This document shows, piece by piece, positions 4,429-5,676 of a DNA stretch of 5,676 bases; position 1 is the stretch's first letter; every line of letters starts with the position of its first letter. Source of the stretch: Clostridia bacterium (GTDB taxonomy: Bacteria > CBDUZB01 > JAGLHV01). Position numbers and translations under genes: made by a program. The notes under the pieces are model-generated. The model was not told where the DNA came from, did no database searches, and worked only from the letters and a program-made list of their open reading frames with translations. The stretch is from assembly GCA_030595925.1 (NCBI GenBank), contig JAUVLC010000139.1, forward strand, positions 1 to 5,676, given 5' to 3'.

Positions 4429-5631
4429 TTAAAATTTTTCGTGCTTTGCTATTGCCTTCATACTATCAATCAATTTCGCAGCTCTTATATAACCAATTCC
4501 TAATCTTCGTTGAAGAAAAGCAGTAGACGCTTGCCCTTCATCAGCCACCAATTTAACAGCCTCTAAAAACAAGGGATCTTTTTCTGTTTCCGTTTGCAAG
4601 GTTTGTATATCTGGTTTTGTATCTTCCTTTATTGGTTCTACTATTTTTTTATTTTCGTTTAATAAAGAATTAATCCTAAGAATGTTCTTTATTTCATTAT
4701 TATCGGGTTCATTTTTAATTCTTTCTTTATACATTGAAATGATTTCTGCTTTAAATGCTTCGGTTAATATAAATTCTTTTAGATATCTTTCGCAAAACCC
4801 TCCTATTTTAAGGGGAGAAATACTGTCTACTTTTCTTTTTATTTCGGATAACCCTTTAACTGTTTTTATAGATTTAAGTTTTTCCCTTATTTCATTTAAT
4901 TGTTCTAAAACTTCCTTAAATTTTTTTATTAAAATAACACGGTTTCCCTCTATAGTCTGTTTTCGTTGTTCCATTCGTTTTTTTTCTTTCCAATGTATTT
5001 TTTCTTTCTTTTCATTCTGCTTTTTAATCCTTTCTCTCTTCGTTTTCAAAAAAAACTTACTAAATAACGAAAATTTTTCTAACTGTAAAGGTTCTATTTT
5101 CTCTTGAAATTCATAGCTAGAAATCTTCTGAATCAATTGATAAATTATTTTATAGCGTCCTTGTAAATCAATATCTGCAGATTGCTTTGTTTTTTCCACT
5201 ATATCTTGAAAGTATGCCCTCGTTTTTATATAAGAAAAAAATATATCTTTATCTCTTTTCTCTAACTCCTCTAAATCTTTTTTTAACGCAATATTAAAAT
5301 TATCAAAAATATTTTGGTTTGGTTCGTTGATAAAAATCTGGCGAAATAAGCGGTTTCTTTTTTTATAATACTCGCGATTTACTAATCGATCTTCGCCATA
5401 TGTTTCTCTAATACTAATAACACTATTTATTAATTTAAGAAATACCTCTGATTTTTCCTTAATATATTCATAAAACTCATTCAATTTATCATAATATTCT
5501 TCACTATCAACAAGATACTTTTCGAATTCTTTTAACACTTTCTCTTTATATTTCAACATATTCTGACTGTCATTTTCAAATTCTTTGCTAAAGTCACAAA
5601 TTTTATTTAAATAATCTTCAAAAAAAAACAT
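4429..5631 (-). CDS. 400-aa coiled-coil protein with C-terminal FtsK gamma domain, no motor
   Basis: The C-terminal ~49 residues (352-400) match the FtsK/SpoIIIE gamma winged helix: DPLFLEAVKLVADEGQAST, then FLQRRLGIGYIRAAKLID (372-389). In FtsK this domain reads the polar KOPS sequences and contacts XerD. The rest is not FtsK: no Walker A or B motif and no membrane segments are seen. Residues 1-195 are mostly long charged helices (KEKVLKEFEKYLVDSEEYYD), 196-226 form a strongly basic patch (KRERIKKQNEKKEKIHWKEK), and 230-330 again are helical, followed by an acidic/Thr-rich linker (331-351). An AGGAGG site sits seven bases before the ATG at 5631. It is the first visible gene of the unit and is followed 15 or 75 bases later by the next. 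A sequence-specific DNA-binding scaffold is my inference; the partner protein is unknown. Confidence 0.85.
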   Translation of the reverse strand: MFFFEDYLNKICDFSKEFENDSQNMLKYKEKVLKEFEKYLVDSEEYYDKLNEFYEYIKEKSEVFLKLINSVISIRETYGEDRLVNREYYKKRNRLFRQIFINEPNQNIFDNFNIALKKDLEELEKRDKDIFFSYIKTRAYFQDIVEKTKQSADIDLQGRYKIIYQLIQKISSYEFQEKIEPLQLEKFSLFSKFFLKTKRERIKKQNEKKEKIHWKEKKRMEQRKQTIEGNRVILIKKFKEVLEQLNEIREKLKSIKTVKGLSEIKRKVDSISPLKIGGFCERYLKEFILTEAFKAEIISMYKERIKNEPDNNEIKNILRINSLLNENKKIVEPIKEDTKPDIQTLQTETEKDPLFLEAVKLVADEGQASTAFLQRRLGIGYIRAAKLIDSMKAIAKHEKF

Positions 5632-5676
5632 AATTTAGCCTCCTTTTTTTAGAAAAACTACACCTTTATTAATATT

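Noticed and set aside
4682-5107. Plus-strand 141-aa hydrophobic frame
   Set aside because: Shadow of the Lys/Glu-rich coiled-coil gene; Lys and Glu codons read as Phe, Leu and Ser on the complement.

Overview
The window is low in G+C, and every gene I can support lies on the minus strand, so transcription runs right to left. A DUF4136-type lipoprotein with a clear lipobox suggests a Gram-negative (diderm) bacterium. Strong AGGAGG-type ribosome sites and TTGACA / N17 / TATAAA-type promoters suggest ordinary sigma-70 expression. I cannot name the species. The mixture of a decayed gene, a solitary nuclease, a possible relaxase fragment and repeats looks like an accessory region of an uncultivated bacterial genome, which is an inference.

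Right part (5631 to 3526): a compact three-gene unit. It begins with a 400-aa coiled-coil protein whose last ~49 residues are an FtsK gamma-type winged helix (the DNA-reading module of the FtsK/SpoIIIE chromosome translocase), but with no motor domain. Next come a 164-aa (or 184-aa) coiled-coil and alanine-rich protein, then an 86-aa protein with a helix-turn-helix-like tail. I know no described system with this make-up, and it is the best candidate for something new.

Middle (3503 to 1691): a two-gene cassette, a DUF4136-like lipoprotein followed by an Mrr-type restriction endonuclease with a cysteine cluster. A good promoter (TTGACA, 17 bp, TACATT) precedes the lipoprotein gene. Two 34-bp direct repeats with one mismatch flank the cassette, and a 15-bp core of the same repeat recurs at the junction between its two genes.

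Left-middle (1632 to 996): a near-consensus promoter whose spacer holds a perfect AACAAAT/ATTTGTT inverted repeat drives an 89-aa ORF that faintly resembles the start of a MobF/TrwC relaxase. That ORF contains an in-phase T TTA AAC slippery heptamer that leads into a 74-codon open -1 frame. A 47-aa ORF with a strong ribosome site follows.

Left end (about 980 to 1): a non-coding patch richer in G+C with inverted repeats, then a 5'-truncated pseudogene of a GHKL/RecG-like ATP-binding regulator. The pseudogene is broken by an in-frame TAA and runs off the window edge through an 11-bp tandem repeat.
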